This document shows positions 33,399 through 37,339 of a stretch of DNA of 64,000 bases, piece after piece. Each line of letters opens with the position of its first letter. Position 1 is the stretch's first letter. The notes under the pieces were generated by a model. It did not search any database and was not told where the DNA came from. It was given only the letters and a program-made list of their open reading frames with translations. The DNA is taken from NCBI GenBank assembly GCA_024760905.1, contig CM045733.1, positions 14,667,501-14,731,500 of the forward strand, given 5' to 3'. The stretch comes from Plotosus lineatus (lineage: Eukaryota > Chordata > Actinopteri > Siluriformes > Plotosidae). Both the position numbers and the translations under genes were made by a program.

Positions 33399-33607
33399 GT
33401 ATAATAGATGGATATAACACCCCACACACACACGAAGTACATTGGAGACCTTTATCTATGTTTGTATGCATTTCTAGCTGATTCACTTCATTTTTTTTCT
33501 TTCCTCAGCTAAAAACGACCAAACGAGTGTACAACTTCTGTGCGCAAGACAGCCAAAACGCACAGCTGTGGATGGACAGTATTCAGAGTTGCCTATCTGA
33601 TGCATAA
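164..33607 (+). CDS. sbf1: SBF1 (MTMR5) myotubularin-related pseudophosphatase, 3' 26 exons (5' partial)
   Basis: Coding exons: 164-232, 909-1058, 1732-1994, 3788-3960, 11713-11786, 12789-12981, 13388-13518, 13602-13777, 16483-16619, 18675-18882, 18996-19192, 19464-19601, 20765-20860, 21965-22039, 22494-22663, 25217-25390, 25506-25607, 25689-25874, 26037-26163, 29712-29842, 29929-30159, 30237-30344, 31208-31407, 31499-31586, 31680-31811, 33509-33607. They total 3,828 nt and stay in one frame across every GT-AG junction, ending at TAA. The domain order is end of the DENN/SBF2 region, GRAM, inactive myotubularin phosphatase, coiled coil, PH. SBF1 is known as a catalytically dead myotubularin that partners active MTMR2 and acts as a Rab regulator through its DENN module. 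I chose SBF1 over its paralogue SBF2 because the PH end ([19 protein letters not shown], final SCLSDA) and the linker VVWPCYDS fit SBF1 as I remember it. The DENN exons lie 5' of the window. Confidence 0.95.
233..908. other. sbf1 intron
   Basis: The first half is T/C-rich, with CCTT-type degenerate repeats at about 295-545. A (TG)n tract at 871-902 precedes the acceptor. The open frame running through it has no coding character. Confidence 0.7.
909..1058 (+). CDS. sbf1: sbf1 window exon 2 (SBF2 region)
   Basis: This exon has 50 codons, phase 0 at both ends, between acceptor ttacag and donor gtaagg. It encodes [17 protein letters not shown], then [12 protein letters not shown], highly conserved SBF-family sequence. 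The (TG)n at 871-902 takes the place of a pyrimidine tract. Confidence 0.93.
1254..1478. mobile_element. Two truncated DNA-transposon ends separated by (TA)n
   Basis: Positions 1254-1330 match the left terminus of the element family that is complete at 19785-20268 (caggaatccctcactttc). A (TA)n tract follows. Positions 1396-1478 are the reverse complement of the first 80 bp or so of the element at 26370-27416 (..tagtccggaaaataca). Both are short relics inside an sbf1 intron. Confidence 0.6.
1732..1994 (+). CDS. sbf1: sbf1 window exon 3 (SBF2 region)
   Basis: This exon is 263 nt, entering in phase 0 and leaving two bases (AG). It encodes [20 protein letters not shown], then [19 protein letters not shown], both typical of SBF1. 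Its Ser codon is completed across a 1.8-kb intron carrying a Tc1 insertion. Confidence 0.95.
2036..3536 (-). mobile_element. Tc1-like transposon (1.5 kb)
   Basis: The termini GTCCTTCT...AGAAGGAC are inverted repeats of roughly 60 bp or more containing aaaaaattagcatattgtga, and they are flanked by the TA target at 2034-2035 and 3537-3538. The interior carries a minus-strand transposase remnant. It lies in the sbf1 intron 1995-3787, antisense to the gene. Confidence 0.93.
2287..3210 (-). pseudogene. Tc1/mariner transposase, frameshifted
   Basis: It reads from ATG at 3210 downwards. The N-terminal helix-turn-helix ([16 protein letters not shown], then [17 protein letters not shown]) reaches an in-frame stop near 3054. 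The catalytic part continues in another frame with WDESKF (first Asp), QHDLAPAHS (second Asp) and [11 protein letters not shown] (Glu), the DDE pattern of Tc1 elements. Between about 2590 and 2740 the conserved sequence ([20 protein letters not shown]) is in a different frame from its flanks, so two offsetting indels are present. It cannot encode an active transposase. Confidence 0.9.
3728..3782. repeat. (TG)n tract before sbf1 window exon 4
   Basis: Nearly pure TG dinucleotides end a few bases before the acceptor tgcag at 3783-3787. Confidence 0.9.
3788..3960 (+). CDS. sbf1: sbf1 window exon 4
   Basis: This exon is 173 nt, completing a split Ser codon and leaving one base. It encodes [18 protein letters not shown], a signature acidic stretch of SBF1, then [18 protein letters not shown]. 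It is flanked by (TG)n upstream and (CA)n downstream. Confidence 0.95.
3997..4097. repeat. (CA)n followed by (TA)n
   Basis: (CA)n occupies 3997-4035 and (TA)n about 4049-4097, starting 36 bp after the donor of exon 3788-3960. LINE sequence begins immediately after. Confidence 0.9.
4549..5982 (+). pseudogene. LINE copy A endonuclease/linker/RT N-terminal reading frame
   Basis: This is a 477-codon open piece covering the second half of the endonuclease and the linker (e.g. [36 protein letters not shown]). It ends where the frame is lost after a long G-run at about 5837. It is a fragment of a retrotransposon ORF, not a host gene. Confidence 0.85.
6224..7144 (+). pseudogene. LINE copy A reverse-transcriptase reading frame
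   Basis: This open piece contains the FADD active-site block, the thumb-like [20 protein letters not shown] stretch and the C-terminal domain with [20 protein letters not shown]. It is out of frame with the upstream part and degenerates near its end. Confidence 0.85.
7155..7302. mobile_element. Right end of a Tigger-like MITE
   Basis: It matches the right terminus of the intact element at 53430-54173: gtgcattgtttgaatggtgc, then cgtaaagtgaggtaccactg with TA. The left half is missing; LINE copy A lies directly upstream. Confidence 0.75.
7306..8270. other. Intron sequence with nothing recognised
   Basis: This AT-rich stretch of the 7.75-kb sbf1 intron (3961-11712) contains a T-run at about 7430. 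I see no exon and no repeat I can name. Confidence 0.5.
8277..9245 (-). mobile_element. Degenerate tRNA-SINE split by a MITE
   Basis: Positions 8277-8396 (ctcatcagg..gcatgaagtgac..actagtccatt) and 9135-9245 (gctggtaccc..gtgagggtctgacaggattc) are two halves of the SINE family seen whole at 14207-14518, 23262-23562 and 44322-44612. They are separated by the element at 8399-9132. Confidence 0.75.
8399..9132. mobile_element. Foldback MITE, TIR CAGACAGTCGTCGACTTACGA
   Basis: The ends are inverted repeats (left CAGACAGTCGTCGACTTACG, right CGTAAGTTGACGACTGTCTG) flanked by TA on both sides, as for pogo/Tigger-type elements. Inside, about 8573-8676 and 8886-9000 are also reverse complements, so the element could fold into a long hairpin. 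It has no coding capacity. Confidence 0.88.
9733..11289. mobile_element. Middle Tigger-like MITE nested in the outer one
   Basis: It begins CAGTGGTACCTCACCTTATG after TA and follows the element at 53430-54173 up to aaaattataaaag. It is then broken by the insertion at 9886-11084 and resumes at ccttttaaggcctcc (about 11087). Its right terminus is missing, lost at an apparent deletion junction near 11290. Confidence 0.82.
9886..11084. mobile_element. Inner Tigger-like MITE, TIR CAGTAGGCCCT
   Basis: It starts CAGTAGGCCCTTGACATTCG and ends GGCAAGGGCCTACTA, with TA at 9884-9885 and 11085-11086. A second copy is at 56643-58227. It is about 1.2 kb and no intact ORF is visible. Confidence 0.9.
11713..11786 (+). 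CDS. sbf1: sbf1 window exon 5
   Basis: This exon is 74 nt between ctgtacag and gtaacc. It completes an Asp codon and encodes [20 protein letters not shown], then PIQK, leading into the GRAM domain. It follows the largest intron in the window. Confidence 0.94.
11905..12105 (+). mobile_element. tRNA-derived SINE fragment
   Basis: It contains a tRNA-like head (gtggcttagtggatgaagta, then a degenerate B box) and the common fish retroposon tail ttgctctggatgagagcgtc followed by tgccaaatgctgtaaatg. The tail resembles the shared SINE/L2 3' end of fish retroposons. Confidence 0.7.
12106..12788. other. sbf1 intron with (TA)n and (CT)n
   Basis: (TA)n is at about 12390-12433. A (CT)n pyrimidine tract at about 12741-12768 precedes the acceptor ctctccag. 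Nothing else is recognised. Confidence 0.7.
12789..12981 (+). CDS. sbf1: sbf1 window exon 6 (GRAM domain start)
   Basis: This exon is 193 nt, phase 0 in and one base out. It encodes [20 protein letters not shown] followed by [20 protein letters not shown], the conserved core of the GRAM/PH-like domain of myotubularins. Confidence 0.95.
13019..13054. repeat. (CA)18 near donor
   Basis: A pure CA tract starts 38 nt after the donor of exon 12789-12981. It faces a (TG)n tract at the acceptor of the same 406-nt intron. Confidence 0.9.
13345..13385. repeat. (TG)20 at acceptor
   Basis: A pure TG tract ends at the acceptor (tgtag, AG at 13386-13387), with no pyrimidine tract. Confidence 0.9.
13388..13518 (+). 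CDS. sbf1: sbf1 window exon 7 (GRAM domain)
   Basis: This exon is 131 nt, two bases completing Ala, then phase 0 out. It encodes [20 protein letters not shown], then LQLRSSTFQ, conserved in SBF1. Confidence 0.95.
13602..13777 (+). CDS. sbf1: sbf1 window exon 8 (GRAM end)
   Basis: This exon is 176 nt, starting [20 protein letters not shown] and leaving two bases (AA) before donor gtgagt. An 83-nt intron separates it from exon 7. The second half (about 13700-13777) is the variable linker to the myotubularin domain. Confidence 0.94.
13915..14545 (-). mobile_element. Old fish retroposon interrupted by a SINE
   Basis: Blocks such as ggtttcctccagtttcctcc, cacagtccaaaaacatg and ccctaattaggattaag are typical of an abundant fish retroposon family. 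Reverse-oriented relatives occur at 16993-17130, 30758-31040, 40020-40140, 40398-40695 and 50740-50880. A younger SINE sits inside at 14207-14518. Confidence 0.65.
14207..14518 (-). mobile_element. tRNA-derived SINE with 13-bp target duplication
   Basis: On the minus strand it begins with a tRNA-like head (gtggcgtagtggttagggtg; B box gttcgaatcc) and ends in aacagacttacct. It is flanked by AATTAGGATTAAG at 14194-14206 and 14519-14531. Other copies are at 23262-23562 and 44322-44612. Confidence 0.88.
14994..15058. repeat. (TA)n after a C-run
   Basis: An uninterrupted TA tract of about 64 bp follows poly-C at about 14982-14991. Confidence 0.9.
15226..15767. mobile_element. Tigger-like MITE, CAGTAGGCCC family, left end worn
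   Basis: The right end agggcctactg with TA matches the 9886-11084 family. The left end (gcagtggttcgcttccagcc) is a diverged, shortened form. The interior gttttaaaaccctatgtatg block recurs at 27921-28322. Confidence 0.75.
16483..16619 (+). CDS. sbf1: sbf1 window exon 9
   Basis: This exon is 137 nt, completing a Lys codon. It encodes [20 protein letters not shown], then [12 protein letters not shown] and an acidic end DEDEIS, conserved in SBF1. A (CA)n tract begins 14 nt after the donor. Confidence 0.94.
16634..16672. repeat. (CA)n just after donor
   Basis: A CA tract follows the donor of exon 16483-16619. The acceptor of this intron has no TG tract. Confidence 0.9.
16993..17325 (+). mobile_element. 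Composite fish SINE fragment
   Basis: The first half is tgcttaatcataattagggt, then gccaggccatcgcagggcag. It is fused to a second part, cagcaatggttcttttacat then gggtcttgaacccccaacc, which is the reverse complement of the SINE at 57567-57920. The same fused order occurs at 40020-40375 and 50740-50980, so it is a dispersed chimeric family. Confidence 0.7.
17328..18206. mobile_element. Tigger-like MITE, TIR CAGTGATCCCCC
   Basis: The left end CAGTGATCCCCCCC and right end GGGGGATTACTG are inverted repeats flanked by TA at 17326-17327 and 18207-18208. The interior has a (CT)n run at 17690-17714 and no transposase. Confidence 0.85.
18222..18425. repeat. Degenerate (GGAT)n/(GAAT)n tetranucleotide repeat
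   Basis: GGATGGAT and GAATGAAT variants recur across about 200 bp with increasing divergence. The frames through it are not coding. Confidence 0.75.
18675..18882 (+). CDS. sbf1: sbf1 window exon 10 (myotubularin domain start)
   Basis: This exon is 208 nt, completing Val (GTG) and leaving AG. It encodes [20 protein letters not shown], then [16 protein letters not shown], the conserved entry to the inactive phosphatase domain. Confidence 0.96.
18957..18991. repeat. (TG)n at acceptor of a 113-nt intron
   Basis: A TG tract replaces the pyrimidine tract directly before gtcag of exon 18996-19192. Confidence 0.9.
18996..19192 (+). CDS. sbf1: sbf1 window exon 11 (myotubularin domain)
   Basis: This exon is 197 nt. 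It encodes [20 protein letters not shown], then [20 protein letters not shown], a strongly conserved myotubularin block. Donor is gtaaga. Confidence 0.96.
19416..19458. repeat. (TG)n at acceptor
   Basis: A TG tract ends at tttcag of exon 19464-19601. Confidence 0.9.
19464..19601 (+). CDS. sbf1: sbf1 window exon 12
   Basis: This exon is 138 nt. It encodes [20 protein letters not shown], then [20 protein letters not shown]. It leaves one base (phase 1), the same phase as the ends of the next two exons. Confidence 0.95.
19785..20268. mobile_element. Tigger-like MITE, CAGGGATCCCTC family, near complete
   Basis: The left end CAGGGATCCCTCACTTTCTG follows TA. The right end gaattgaagcgtgaagtggt/gaggg is slightly worn. 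Reverse-oriented or interrupted relatives are at 9351-11361, 32571-33048 and 52497-52945. Confidence 0.85.
20269..20764. other. sbf1 intron with T-run
   Basis: Poly-T lies at about 20332-20362. Otherwise unique-looking intron sequence with no recognised feature. Confidence 0.55.
20765..20860 (+). CDS. sbf1: sbf1 window exon 13 (symmetric cassette)
   Basis: This exon is 96 nt, phase 1 at both ends. It encodes [20 protein letters not shown], then MPGTFSRG, sequence of the long SBF isoforms as I remember them. It could be skipped without a frameshift. Confidence 0.92.
20861..21964. other. sbf1 intron with poly-T and (ATT)n
   Basis: Poly-T is at about 21360-21390 and (ATT)n at about 21502-21557. 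No exon or named transposon is seen. Confidence 0.6.
21965..22039 (+). CDS. sbf1: sbf1 window exon 14 (symmetric cassette)
   Basis: This exon is 75 nt, phase 1 at both ends. It encodes [20 protein letters not shown] then RSSPR, basic and Ser-rich. It is in frame and skippable. Confidence 0.9.
22040..22493. other. sbf1 intron, nothing recognised
   Basis: It contains a short CCCAT repeat near 22435-22450 and a (TG)n-like acceptor region (gtgtgtgtgatttag). Confidence 0.55.
22494..22663 (+). CDS. sbf1: sbf1 window exon 15 (myotubularin domain)
   Basis: This exon is 170 nt. It encodes [20 protein letters not shown], then [17 protein letters not shown]. It ends in phase 0 before gtactg. Confidence 0.95.
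23262..23562 (-). mobile_element. tRNA-derived SINE
   Basis: Minus orientation: cctgagccttgtggctcatc at the 3' tail side and ccactacgccaccggcccc as the complement of the tRNA-like head. Same family as 14207-14518. Confidence 0.87.
23753..24039. mobile_element. hAT-like MITE
   Basis: The terminal repeats CAGTACTTCTCAA and TTGAGAAGCACTA are flanked by an imperfect 8-bp duplication (CACAAGGC / CACAAGAT). The 8-bp size suits hAT. A related longer copy starts at 28597. Confidence 0.8.
24232..25020. mobile_element. Tigger/pogo-type DNA transposon remnant, TIR CAGTAAAACCTC
   Basis: The left end CAGTAAAACCTCCGCTGACG and right end agcagaggtatcactg are flanked by TA; the left TA is shared with the preceding element. 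It carries the start of a transposase frame at 24493-24669. Confidence 0.87.
24493..24669 (+). pseudogene. Tigger/CENP-B-type transposase N-terminus (HTH only)
   Basis: From ATG at 24493 the frame reads [40 protein letters not shown], then KNKEAI and a stop at 24667. This is the Psq-type helix-turn-helix of pogo/Tigger transposases. The CENP-B DNA-binding remainder and the DDE domain are absent, so it is a non-autonomous derivative. Confidence 0.85.
25217..25390 (+). CDS. sbf1: sbf1 window exon 16 (myotubularin domain)
   Basis: This exon has 58 codons, phase 0 both ends. It encodes [20 protein letters not shown], then [15 protein letters not shown] and ESEWMNL. The middle ([10 protein letters not shown]) differs from what I remember of mammalian SBF1. 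Confidence 0.95.
25506..25607 (+). CDS. sbf1: sbf1 window exon 17 (dead active-site loop)
   Basis: This exon has 34 codons, phase 0 both ends. It encodes [20 protein letters not shown], then [11 protein letters not shown]. This aligns with the CX5R signature loop of active myotubularins (HCSDGWDR): the Cys position is Leu (TTA at 25578-25580) and the Arg position is Val (GTC at 25596-25598). The product therefore cannot have this phosphatase activity, as known for SBF1. Confidence 0.96.
25689..25874 (+). CDS. sbf1: sbf1 window exon 18 (myotubularin domain)
   Basis: This exon has 62 codons, phase 0. It encodes [40 protein letters not shown] and [17 protein letters not shown], the most conserved block after the signature loop. 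Confidence 0.97.
26037..26163 (+). CDS. sbf1: sbf1 window exon 19 (myotubularin domain)
   Basis: This exon is 127 nt. It encodes [20 protein letters not shown], then [16 protein letters not shown]. It leaves one base before donor gtacgt. Confidence 0.96.
26370..27416. mobile_element. TA-flanked DNA element, TIR CCATATTTTCCGGACTATA
   Basis: The left end ccatattttccggactatac and right end tataatccagaaaatacgg are inverted repeats with TA on both sides. The interior holds a diverged duplication (about 26660-26880 and 26915-27060, each with ttgctcaagcatt-like and agcccacgattagctt blocks). A truncated inverted copy is at 1396-1478. Confidence 0.78.
27420..27905. other. T-rich intron sequence
   Basis: Strongly T-rich with loose recurrence of gttatagtttt-like words. 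No gene or named element is seen. Confidence 0.5.
27921..28322. mobile_element. Interior fragment of the 15226-15767 MITE family
   Basis: It shares aaaaccctatgtatgatatt, gcttaggctccttaccagaagc-like and aaccaatcagcaggagggag blocks with 15226-15767 in the same order. Both termini are missing. Confidence 0.75.
28416..28596. mobile_element. Tigger-like MITE half, inverted relative to 23019-24229
   Basis: It starts CAGTGGTACCTCGACTTATG after TA and is the reverse complement of 24048-24229, up to ccgagaatgccttgtg, where a hAT-like element begins. Confidence 0.8.
28597..29150. mobile_element. hAT-like element containing a SINE
   Basis: It begins cagtgcttctcaattatttt. After the SINE it matches the reverse complement of 23840-23935 (gtgccactgccacctagtgt, gcgcaatcacactta). 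The distal terminus is not found; the flank 29150-29240 looks unrelated. Confidence 0.68.
28632..28990 (-). mobile_element. tRNA-derived SINE with 20-bp target duplication
   Basis: Minus orientation, 3' tail (gtct)n-like, internal acccccaacctttggatcag as the complement of the B-box region. It is flanked by tattttcccttatgccccct at 28612-28631 and a near-identical 28991-29010. Same family as 57567-57920. Confidence 0.9.
29550..29665 (-). mobile_element. SINE 5' fragment
   Basis: The tRNA-like head portion of the 57567-57920 SINE family in minus orientation (gactcgaacccccaacctta, then cactaggcc). It ends 46 bp before sbf1 exon 29712. Confidence 0.75.
29712..29842 (+). CDS. sbf1: sbf1 window exon 20 (myotubularin domain)
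   Basis: This exon is 131 nt, completing Gly. It encodes [20 protein letters not shown], then [20 protein letters not shown]. Donor is gtgaac. Confidence 0.95.
29929..30159 (+). CDS. sbf1: sbf1 window exon 21 (end of myotubularin domain)
   Basis: This exon has 77 codons, phase 0. It encodes [32 protein letters not shown], a charged linker, then [20 protein letters not shown]. An 86-nt intron separates it from exon 20. Confidence 0.97.
30237..30344 (+). CDS. sbf1: sbf1 window exon 22 (coiled coil)
   Basis: This exon has 36 codons, phase 0. [20 protein letters not shown] has heptad character and corresponds to the coiled coil used for dimerisation and MTMR2 pairing in this family. Confidence 0.94.
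30370..30640 (-). mobile_element. Degenerate fish SINE-like repeat
   Basis: The blocks agagcagttgagttgagggt, gctcaagggcaattcagcca and gagtcgaaccagcaaccttt recur in diverged form at 36655-36930 (agcagctgagggttagcggc, aaggacacttcagccatga). It is probably an old tRNA-derived retroposon. Confidence 0.55.
30758..31040 (-). mobile_element. Fish retroposon fragment
   Basis: cgcttaatcttactagtgta, ggcaaactggaatacccgga and ctcaaacctaggatc are diverged versions of the family interrupted at 13915-14545. Confidence 0.6.
31208..31407 (+). CDS. sbf1: sbf1 window exon 23 (linker before PH)
   Basis: This exon is 200 nt. Ser/Thr-rich linker with [20 protein letters not shown], then [15 protein letters not shown]. 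It leaves CG before donor gtgtgt. Confidence 0.94.
31499..31586 (+). CDS. sbf1: sbf1 window exon 24 (PH domain start)
   Basis: This exon is 88 nt. It encodes [20 protein letters not shown], then FVLDKTKHQ, the first strands of the C-terminal PH domain. Confidence 0.96.
31680..31811 (+). CDS. sbf1: sbf1 window exon 25 (PH domain)
   Basis: This exon has 44 codons, phase 0. It encodes [20 protein letters not shown], then [13 protein letters not shown]. Residues such as ECKGVI favour SBF1 over SBF2. Confidence 0.96.
31812..32490. other. sbf1 last intron, first part
   Basis: No exon or recognised transposon is seen. (TG)n begins at about 32497. Confidence 0.5.
32497..32568. repeat. (TG)n
   Basis: About 70 bp of TG with one C interruption, ending at the TA target of the next MITE. 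Confidence 0.9.
32571..33048. mobile_element. Tigger-like MITE, CAGGGATCCCTC family, inverted
   Basis: It begins CAGAGATCCCTCGCTGCTTC and ends with the worn complement of the ggttaattgggaccgag block (cggtcccaattaacc). It is uninterrupted and shows what the outer element at 9351-11361 looked like. Confidence 0.83.
33354..33392. repeat. (TA)n
   Basis: A TA tract preceded by mixed TG/TA repeats from about 33312, 116 bp before the last sbf1 exon. Confidence 0.85.
33509..33607 (+). CDS. sbf1: sbf1 last coding exon (PH end and stop)
   Basis: [20 protein letters not shown], then [12 protein letters not shown] and TAA at 33605-33607. The C-terminal SCLSDA matches vertebrate SBF1. Confidence 0.97.
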   Translation, partial: LKTTKRVYNFCAQDSQNAQLWMDSIQSCLSDA

Positions 33608-34435
33608 AAGATGGGCGGGCCTGTGTGTGTCTGTGTGTGTGTGTGTGTGTGAGAGAGACAAAGAGAGAGAGAGAGACTTTACTGTGATGGACAACTGGTT
33701 GAAGGTTCTGCTTCTCAGCCAATAATGGCGTAGCCATCTAGAGTACGGTGTCGGTCTTATACAAAAAAAAGTTGCACCTCACAATATTTCAGTGTTTTTA
33801 TATTAAACAAATGACAAAAAAAGCCTCTACAAAGAAATCCCTGAAAGACTGACATGGACACAATTAGTCTAACCACTCCACACTCCTGGATGTTCTCGAA
33901 TGCTCTGTGGATACGAGGCATGGCGTCACTAATAAAAACCCTTCGTTCCCTTTCTTCCTTTCAAACTACTGCCAGATAAACGAATGCTATGCAGGGGTCT
34001 GAACATGCCCAGCACCTCACCCATGCAATGACTTTGACACCATTAGCATCAATTCAGCTCAACACTGTCGGATTCCACGCCATGTTTTATGCCACGCCTA
34101 TTTGCCACCTCTTTTTCTTCTTCTTCATGCTTGGATCTTTTCCCACTCATCACAGCGACAGTGCCGAAGCATACAGGAAGGAGCTAGACGTCCTTTCAAC
34201 GGTTCATGAAGGATCTTCAGTTACCTGGATTTGTGTACATTTCTAAAATAGGGCGTTACCAGTGTGACTCAGTAATCTCTCCACATACCAGGTCACACAT
34301 TCAAGTGTTTACAAAGTCCCAATAAGAACCACTATTCACCTTTATCGTGTAATTCTGTTGTGTAGTGATGATTAATTTATGCTTAAAATACATTTTAAAA
34401 TCTGTTATGCCCATGAGCAGGTGAAGTGGTCTCTC

Positions 34436-34755
34436 AATTCAGTGGTCTCCACCCTTTTTGGCACCAGGGACCAGTTTTATGTTTGAAAATGTTTCTGCGG
34501 ACCGGTTAGAGTCTACTCTGTAGTCTTGTTTTGGTGGCTGTCATTGCAGAAAACCCCGCTTCACAAGGATATGTGGTTGGAAACGGAAGAAGCGTTTTCA
34601 GTGCTTCTGTGGAAGTGTCAAAAACAGTAGTTTTTCAAAATAAGATCCGAAAGTTGTAATAAAAAAAAAAAATTAAAAAAAACCTATAATTTGTACCGTG
34701 AAAGATTTTGTTTGCGGACCGGTATCAAATGATGGGGGTTGGGGACTCTTGTCTT
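34436..34755. mobile_element. hAT-like MITE in the sbf1 3' UTR
   Basis: gtggtctccaccctttttgg at one end and gatgggggttggggactctt at the other are inverted. Interior cggaccggt motifs occur on both sides (34498 and 34716). This arrangement is typical of a widespread fish hAT-type MITE. Confidence 0.65.
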
Positions 34756-35575
34756 AATTGAGTCCAATTTTCCACATGTTTACACTTCACGAGATTTAGA
34801 ACCATCTTTCAGCTGATATTTGCAGAAAATTTTTAAAAGATTTAAGGTGTCAAAATTAGCCTTTTTTTTTCTTTTTCTTTTTTTTTTTTTAGGTTTCCCC
34901 TGATATTTAGTATTGGTGGAGTTGTAATAACTCTGGCAACCTGGTATTACCTCTGAACCATACATTACATTTTTTTTTAAATTCATCTTTTAAATTTTTT
35001 TTTTTAAATAATATTTTATTGGAATATGTGTCACCTGACATCCGATCTCACACACAAGCACTCTGTCATTGTCAGAAGCAGTGTTTTAGCCACAGTCTGT
35101 TACTTTCTCTTATACCCTGCACATAGAGGAGTTTCCTTCTGCATTATTTAGAAACAGTCTATTTCATTGGTCCTGGTAAGGATGCAAATAAGTGTCACTT
35201 TTATCCCCTTCATTTTTTTTATTCCAAATACAAAACTAACACACACACACACATTATATAAACGTGTATATGTACGTATGTATGTACACACACATGATAT
35301 GTAAAATAGGGTAATACCGCTGTCATATTGAAGATACATTTTGAATTGTAGATTTTTTTTGTTCTGATAACTCCCTTTGTACAGAAAATCCAGATTTCTA
35401 TGTTTGTTAGTAATTTATTTAACTTTGTTTACTCAAAACACCACTTAACGTTTTGAAATAGAAACTCCAATATGTGCCATTGTTGTTGGATTTTTTTTTT
35501 CCCTTTGGCTTTTTTGCCCCCTGTATTAACTATTGACTAATGAAATTTGTTTTGGAACCATTCAACTATGACTCA

Positions 35576-35581
35576 AATAAA
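35576..35581 (+). terminator. sbf1: Polyadenylation signal AATAAA
   Basis: A canonical hexamer about 1.97 kb after the sbf1 stop, with a T-rich downstream element at about 35595. Confidence 0.55.
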
Positions 35582-35832
35582 TCCTCAATGTCCTTTTTTC
35601 TAACATGGTGGTTCAGTCACATTATACAGTACATCACATGTTGAGGGGGATTGGCAGCGCTATACAGATTAAATTTTTTGTAACAATCTTTTTTTTTTTT
35701 TTTTCAAATTTTATTATTTTAAGTCCAGTAGAAGACCTAAAGAAATGTAAGCAGTATTTTTTTTTATCACTATAGATATACCAGAAAAGATCGCAGTAGT
35801 AGGCTTCAGATCATGGAATGGCCACGGCACGA

Positions 35833-35890
35833 TTTCCAGATGTAAACCCCATCAAGCATGTTTGGGATGCAATGGACAAAGGTGAAGTGT
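35833..35890 (+). pseudogene. Tc1/mariner transposase relic
   Basis: One frame reads RFPDVNPIKHVWDAMDKGEV, which is the PDxNPIExxWD block with the catalytic Glu position changed to Lys. Surrounding sequence is too decayed to bound the element. Confidence 0.6.
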
Positions 35891-36099
35891 AACACAATAG
35901 AACTTCTACTGCAGTGTTGGATGAATTTCCAGAAAAATGTTTGATTTCCATTGTTTAAAAAATATTACCCCAAGTGTGTTTGAATGACACAATGGTTCTC
36001 ACACACACACACACACACACACACACGACATAACACTAAACCTCTGAGTTTTGACTGATAGTATACTTAGCCTGTGTTCTTAGCCTAGTGACTTCTGTA

Positions 36100-36930
36100 A
36101 GTCATTCTGAATAAGGGTTTCTGCCAAATACTGTAAACGGAACAGCCAAGTAGCCTTTTGTGCATGTCTTTCAACTGTGTAGAAGCCGGTGTACTTGGGG
36201 AAACCCCGTGGACGCACAGAAAAACGCCCTCATTGAGCCGAGAACTCAAACGTAGAACTAAACTTCTTACTGTGGTTTGGATGTGCTAACAATGACGTGA
36301 GATTAAAAAACTTTAAATATGACTGGGCTGCACATGAATGTTCCCTGCAGACATTCACATTCAAGATCACATTCTGCAAGATACAATTAAAGTAAACCTG
36401 CAGCGACAAAAGTATTAAATACAGATTTTGTTTTTAGCTGTTTTGTTTGTGCTTGTGTAATTGCAAGACAGAGAAATGTTTCCCAACAGGGAAAACGCAC
36501 ATTGAGGTGCAATTATAGACTTTTTCATAATGATTTCACAATGATCTTTCATAATGATTTAAGCTCAGCTATGCATATCTCCTGAGGAATAGATAAATCT
36601 TTGTATATTTTGATTTTGATACACTGTATTATTCTTGCAATGGAAATTTGGCCTCTGCATTTCGCCCATTCAAAGTGAGCACACTCACACTTGGAGCAAT
36701 GGGCTGCCACACACACAGCAGTGGCCAGAGAGCAGCTGAGGGTTAGCGGCCTTGCTGAAGGACACTTCAGCCATGAAAGTGGAGGAACGAAGGGTCCCCC
36801 CCCCCCAACACATGCACACACGTGCACACTTTTGCTGCAGGTTTGGGAATCAAGTTACCAGCAGTCCATGGGAGGGAGGGATGGCATACACTCACTTCCT
36901 GTCACTCACAGCGATCACCAGCCAATCATA
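36100..36930. repeat. Intergenic SINE-like relics
   Basis: 36100-36290 keeps a retroposon tail (gggtttctgccaaatactgt) and head-like words. 36655-36930 resembles 30370-30640. (CA)n is at 36001-36026. No gene is seen between 35600 and 37340. Confidence 0.5.
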
Positions 36931-37339
36931 GGCGTTTGTGAATGAATAGTTCCAATGCAATACAGTTGGAAATGGTTTTGAAGGCATTTTGGTACAGTCA
37001 ACCATCTGAAGTGGTTTTATTTGGAACTGGTTTTGATACAATTGTAATGTTTAAATGGTTGTACCCAGGTAGTGTGTGTCACAGGTACTTTGTCTTCTCG
37101 TACAGACCAGTCTTCATACACATTCGGACATATCTCAGTCTACTTTAAGGAGAAAAACTCATCTCAGTCTATTTTTAAAACCTTGTTGTTCTTTGAGATT
37201 TACCATACACTTGCAGCATTTATCAGACACTCTTATCCAGGCAACTTTCAGAAGAGCTTTAAGGTCACTGTCGGTTAATATATTCTTAGTCTGTTTTCTA
37301 ACAAGCCAGTCTAACATCGGTCAATAGGGGTTGAATGGG

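Larger units (their letters stand above)
33608..35600 (+). other. sbf1: sbf1 3' UTR (inferred)
   Basis: Noncoding sequence after the stop. AATAAA at 33931-33936 could give a short UTR. AATAAA at 35576-35581, followed by T-rich sequence, is the better terminal signal. It includes a hAT-like relic at 34436-34755. Confidence 0.6.

Noticed and set aside
164..33607. Assignment as SBF2/MTMR13 instead of SBF1
   Set aside because: Several central blocks resemble both paralogues, but the PH domain end, the VVWPCYDS linker and the [13 protein letters not shown] block fit SBF1 better from memory. A phylogeny would settle it.
33931..33936. AATAAA as the main sbf1 polyadenylation signal
   Set aside because: It is only about 320 bp past the stop, and a better-placed signal with T-rich downstream sequence exists at 35576-35581; the earlier one may be an alternative.
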